Assembly (NCBI GenBank): GCA_013821615.1
Contig: JACDGQ010000190.1
Coordinates: 1-6,495 of the forward strand
Direction of reading: 5' to 3'
Length of the DNA stretch: 6,495 bases
Source of the DNA: Planctomycetota bacterium
GTDB lineage: Bacteria > Planctomycetota > UBA11346
The translations under genes and the position numbers were made by a program. The notes under the pieces are model-generated. The model saw only the letters and a list, made by a program, of their open reading frames with translations. It ran no database searches and was not told the DNA's origin. Position 1 is the stretch's first letter; every line of letters starts with the position of its first letter. Below are positions 3,786 through 6,495 of this stretch, piece by piece.

Positions 3786-6495
3786 ATGCTCCGCCCCCTC
3801 CTGCTCATCCCCCTCCTCGCCGCCGGCGCCTGCACGTGGGCCGCTGAGGAGCGCAGCATCTTCGACGGCACCACCCTCAGTGGTTGGGAAGGCGATGCCA
3901 CGTGGTGGCGCGTCGAGGACGGCGCGCTCACCGGCGAGATCCCGGCGGGCCAGTCGCTCGGGCGCAACCAGTTCCTGTTCTGGAAGGGTGAGGGCCGCGA
4001 CTTCGACCTCACCGTCGAGTACCGCATCAGCGGCGTGCCCAGCGCCAATTCCGGCATCCAGATCCGCAGCCAGCGCCTGCCAGACGGCGAAGCCAAGGGC
4101 TACCAGGCGGATCTCGACGACGGCGCGGTCTGGCTGGGCCGCATCTACGAGGAGAACGGCCGCGCCCTGATCGCCGAGCGCGGCACGCGCGGCTCGATCG
4201 CGCCCGACGGCCGGCGCTGGGTCGATCCGCTGGCCCCGCCCGAGAGCTTCCGCGGCGTGCCGGTCAAGGAGGGCTGGAACACGTATCACGTGCACGCCGC
4301 CAACTCGCACCTCGAGACCTGGATCAACGGCACGCTCTTCGCCGCGCTCGACGACCACCAGAGCAGCGCCGCGAAATACGCCGGGCGCATCGGCCTGCAG
4401 CTGCACGCCGGCCCCGGTCCGGCGAAGATCCAGTTCCGCAACCTGCGCTTCACCGACCTCGGCGCCTCCGAACTGCCACCGGCGCTGCCGGGCGTGCAGG
4501 ACGTGCCTGCGACCGCGAGCGCCGGCATCCGCCCGCTCGGCGACGACGGCAAGCCGCTCAACCTCGACTTCGAGACCGGTACCCTCGCCGGCTGGACCGC
4601 CACCGGCGACGCCTTCACGGACCAGCCGATCAAAGGCGACACCATCAGCCAGCGCAAGCCGGGCATGGCCAGCCGCCACGCCGGCCAGTTCTGGATCGGC
4701 GGCTATGAGCACGTCCTGGATGCGGGCACGGGCACGCTGACCTCGCCGGCCTTCACCGTCACCCAGCCGTGGGCGAGCTTCCTGGTCGGCGGCGGGCGCG
4801 ACCGCGCCACCCTGCGCGTCGAACTGGTCGAGGAGGGCACCGGCACGGTGGTCTTCACCGGCGGCGGTAATGACCTCGAGGACATGCAGCGCGTCGCCGT
4901 GGATCTCTCGGCCTGGAAGGGCAAGCACCTCCGCATCCGCCTGGTCGATCAGGCGACGGGTGGCTGGGGCCACCTCAACTTCGACGACTTCGTCTTCCAC
5001 GACAAGAAGCCCTCCTTCGCGCCGTCAGCGGCCAAGGGCGCGGCCTCCCACCAGAATGACAGCGCGGTGCTCTGGCACCTGCGGCCCAACCCGGCCAAGC
5101 CCACGGCGATCGCCAATCCGGAAGCCCAGAAGCTGATCAGCGACATGATGCTGACGCACGGCTTCCAGGCCGAGCTGATGGTCGCGGAGCCCGATGTCCG
5201 CCAGCCCATCGCCTTCGCCATCGACGAGCGCGGCCGCCTGTGGGTGGTCGAGGCCTACAGCTACCCCAACAAGCAGCCCGAAGGCAAGGGCAAGGACCGC
5301 ATCGTCATCTTCGAGGACAAGGACGGCGACGGTTTCCTCGAGACGCGCACGGTGTTCACCGAGGGCCTCAACCTGGTCAGCGGCATCGAGGTCGGCTACG
5401 GCGGCGTCTTCATCGGCGCCGCACCGCAGCTGCTCTTCATCGCCGATCGCGACCACGACGACAAGCCGGACGGCGCGCCCGAGGTGGTGCTCGACGGCTG
5501 GGGCCATCAGGACACCCACGAGACCATGAACAGCTTCACCTGGGGCCCGGACGGCTGGCTCTACGGCAACCAGGGCGTGTTCACGCGCTCGAACGTCGGC
5601 AAGCCCGGGGCGCCCGACGCGGAGCGCACGCCGCTGCGCGCCGGCGTGTGGCGCTACCACCCCGTACGCAAGGAATTCGAGGTCTTCGCCCACGGCGGCA
5701 GCAACCAGTGGGGCATCGACTTCAACGAGGTCGGCCACCTCTTCATGACCCACTGCCGCAGTTTCTTCGGTGGCGGCGGCACCAGCTACGTGATCCGCAA
5801 TGGCCATTACTGGAACCAGGTGAACGCCGAGTACGCGCCGTTCATCGACAACAACGCGCCGGACTTCGCGCCCGCGCTGCGCAACTACCTGCCCGCCTCT
5901 GCGCGCTACGACGACGGCGAGGGCGGCGCGGGCAAGCCCGGCAGCGGCGCGGTCTATGGCGGCCACGCGCATGCCGGCGCGATGATCTACCTGGGTGACA
6001 ACTGGCCCGAGATCTACCGCGACCACATGTTCACCTTCAATCTGTTCGGCCAGCAGCTCAACCACCAGGAGAGCGTGCGCAGCGGCGCGGGCTACGAGAC
6101 CCTGCACGCCGGCTACGACATGCTGGTGTCCCCCGATCCGCGCTGGCTCGGCGTCGACCTGCAGTACGGCCCGGACGGCGCCGCCTACGCCATCGACTGG
6201 TGCGACACCCAGCACTGCCACACTCCGCGCGACGAGAGCTGGAACCGTTCTGACGGGCGCATCTATCGCATCTCCTGGGCGGCGACCTGGCACCCGGTGA
6301 AGGTCGACCTGGGCGCGAAGACCGATGCGGAGCTGGTCGCGCTGCACGCGCACCGCAACGAGTGGTACGTGCGCACCGCGCGCCGCCTGCTCGCCGAGCG
6401 CGCCGCCACCGGCAAGCTCGACGTCAAGGCCCTCGCACCGCTGCGCGCCCAGGCGTCGGCGCCGGACGCGGTCACCGCGCTGCACGCGCTGTGGA
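3786..6495 (+). CDS. 3-keto-disaccharide hydrolase-like (DUF1080) + PVC-type membrane-bound dehydrogenase fusion, 3' partial
   Basis: This gene is open for 903 codons and is cut by the window edge, so the C-terminus is missing. Residues 1-20 are an export signal (MLRPLLLIPLLAAGACTWAA); AGAC at 13-16 is a weak lipobox, so lipidation at C16 is possible. Residues 24-225 are a DUF1080/3-keto-disaccharide hydrolase-like lectin fold: IFDGTTLSGWEG (25-36), DFDLTVEYRISG (72-83), NSGIQIRS (88-95), GYQADLDDG (105-113), GWNTYHVHA (163-171), IQFRNLRFTDL (215-225). Residues 255-408 form a beta-sandwich of carbohydrate-binding type (LDFETGTLAGWTATGDAF, 260-277; GGWGHLNFDDFVF, 392-404). Residues about 450-830 are the dehydrogenase-like propeller, with Ca2+-type loops DKDGDGFLE (511-519) and DRDHDDKPD (554-562), DTHETMNSFTWGPDGWLYG (576-594), and DWCDTQHCH (804-812). 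From 840 on it looks like the start of HEAT-type helices. In this family HEAT repeats and a C-terminal cytochrome c with CxxCH usually follow; that part is not visible here. Probable role: periplasmic or surface oxidation or cleavage of a sugar or glycoside. Domain assignment is firm; activity is inferred. Confidence 0.9.
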   Translation, partial: MLRPLLLIPLLAAGACTWAAEERSIFDGTTLSGWEGDATWWRVEDGALTGEIPAGQSLGRNQFLFWKGEGRDFDLTVEYRISGVPSANSGIQIRSQRLPDGEAKGYQADLDDGAVWLGRIYEENGRALIAERGTRGSIAPDGRRWVDPLAPPESFRGVPVKEGWNTYHVHAANSHLETWINGTLFAALDDHQSSAAKYAGRIGLQLHAGPGPAKIQFRNLRFTDLGASELPPALPGVQDVPATASAGIRPLGDDGKPLNLDFETGTLAGWTATGDAFTDQPIKGDTISQRKPGMASRHAGQFWIGGYEHVLDAGTGTLTSPAFTVTQPWASFLVGGGRDRATLRVELVEEGTGTVVFTGGGNDLEDMQRVAVDLSAWKGKHLRIRLVDQATGGWGHLNFDDFVFHDKKPSFAPSAAKGAASHQNDSAVLWHLRPNPAKPTAIANPEAQKLISDMMLTHGFQAELMVAEPDVRQPIAFAIDERGRLWVVEAYSYPNKQPEGKGKDRIVIFEDKDGDGFLETRTVFTEGLNLVSGIEVGYGGVFIGAAPQLLFIADRDHDDKPDGAPEVVLDGWGHQDTHETMNSFTWGPDGWLYGNQGVFTRSNVGKPGAPDAERTPLRAGVWRYHPVRKEFEVFAHGGSNQWGIDFNEVGHLFMTHCRSFFGGGGTSYVIRNGHYWNQVNAEYAPFIDNNAPDFAPALRNYLPASARYDDGEGGAGKPGSGAVYGGHAHAGAMIYLGDNWPEIYRDHMFTFNLFGQQLNHQESVRSGAGYETLHAGYDMLVSPDPRWLGVDLQYGPDGAAYAIDWCDTQHCHTPRDESWNRSDGRIYRISWAATWHPVKVDLGAKTDAELVALHAHRNEWYVRTARRLLAERAATGKLDVKALAPLRAQASAPDAVTALHALW

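Noticed and set aside
2804..4096. Antisense open frame of 430 codons on the minus strand
   Set aside because: It spans two + strand genes and the gap between them. The opposite strand carries the regular calcium-loop repeats and signal peptide, so this is a composition artefact.
3684..5000. Antisense open frame of 438 codons on the minus strand
   Set aside because: Shadow of the DUF1080-like and beta-sandwich part of the large gene, with low-complexity composition and no motifs.
5025..6485. Long antisense open frame of 486 codons on the minus strand
   Set aside because: It lies entirely opposite the dehydrogenase part of the large gene, is dominated by V/A/R/D residues as expected from the complement of GC-rich codons, and shows no domain. 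The + strand frame has clear family motifs throughout.

Overview
The window is GC-rich (G or C dominates third codon positions) and looks like a chromosomal segment from a member of the PVC superphylum, either Planctomycetota or Verrucomicrobiota. The main support is the large + strand gene at 3786-6495. It joins a DUF1080/3-keto-disaccharide hydrolase-like domain to the 'membrane-bound dehydrogenase' propeller that is characteristic of these phyla (the TIGR02604 type). Its neighbour is a secreted FG-GAP/VCBS propeller protein, a combination also common in those phyla. The genus cannot be told from this sequence.

Layout: the left third (31-2033) is a minus-strand block. In transcription order it holds a 112-residue tail-anchored membrane protein of unknown function (2033-1695), a HAD-family phosphatase/phosphomutase (1598-897) and a class I SAM-dependent methyltransferase (750-31). 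The gaps are 96 and 146 bp, so a shared operon is possible but not shown. The 146-bp gap carries two facing arrays of an 8-bp unit. In the minus-strand RNA they can pair into a very long hairpin between the HAD stop codon and the methyltransferase start.

A divergent intergenic region of 194 bp (2034-2227) with several inverted repeats separates this block from the right part. The right part is + strand: the FG-GAP propeller protein (2228-3499), a 286-bp gap (3500-3785) with an AT-rich patch, and the large multidomain gene, which runs off the right edge without a stop codon after 903 codons.

The two + strand proteins both have export signals and probably act outside the cytoplasm. The large one probably binds and oxidises or hydrolyses a carbohydrate, while the propeller protein may bind ligand or partner. 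The minus-strand genes look like general cytoplasmic or membrane housekeeping and accessory genes with no visible functional link to the right side. There are no rRNA, tRNA, CRISPR, transposase or phage genes that I can support.
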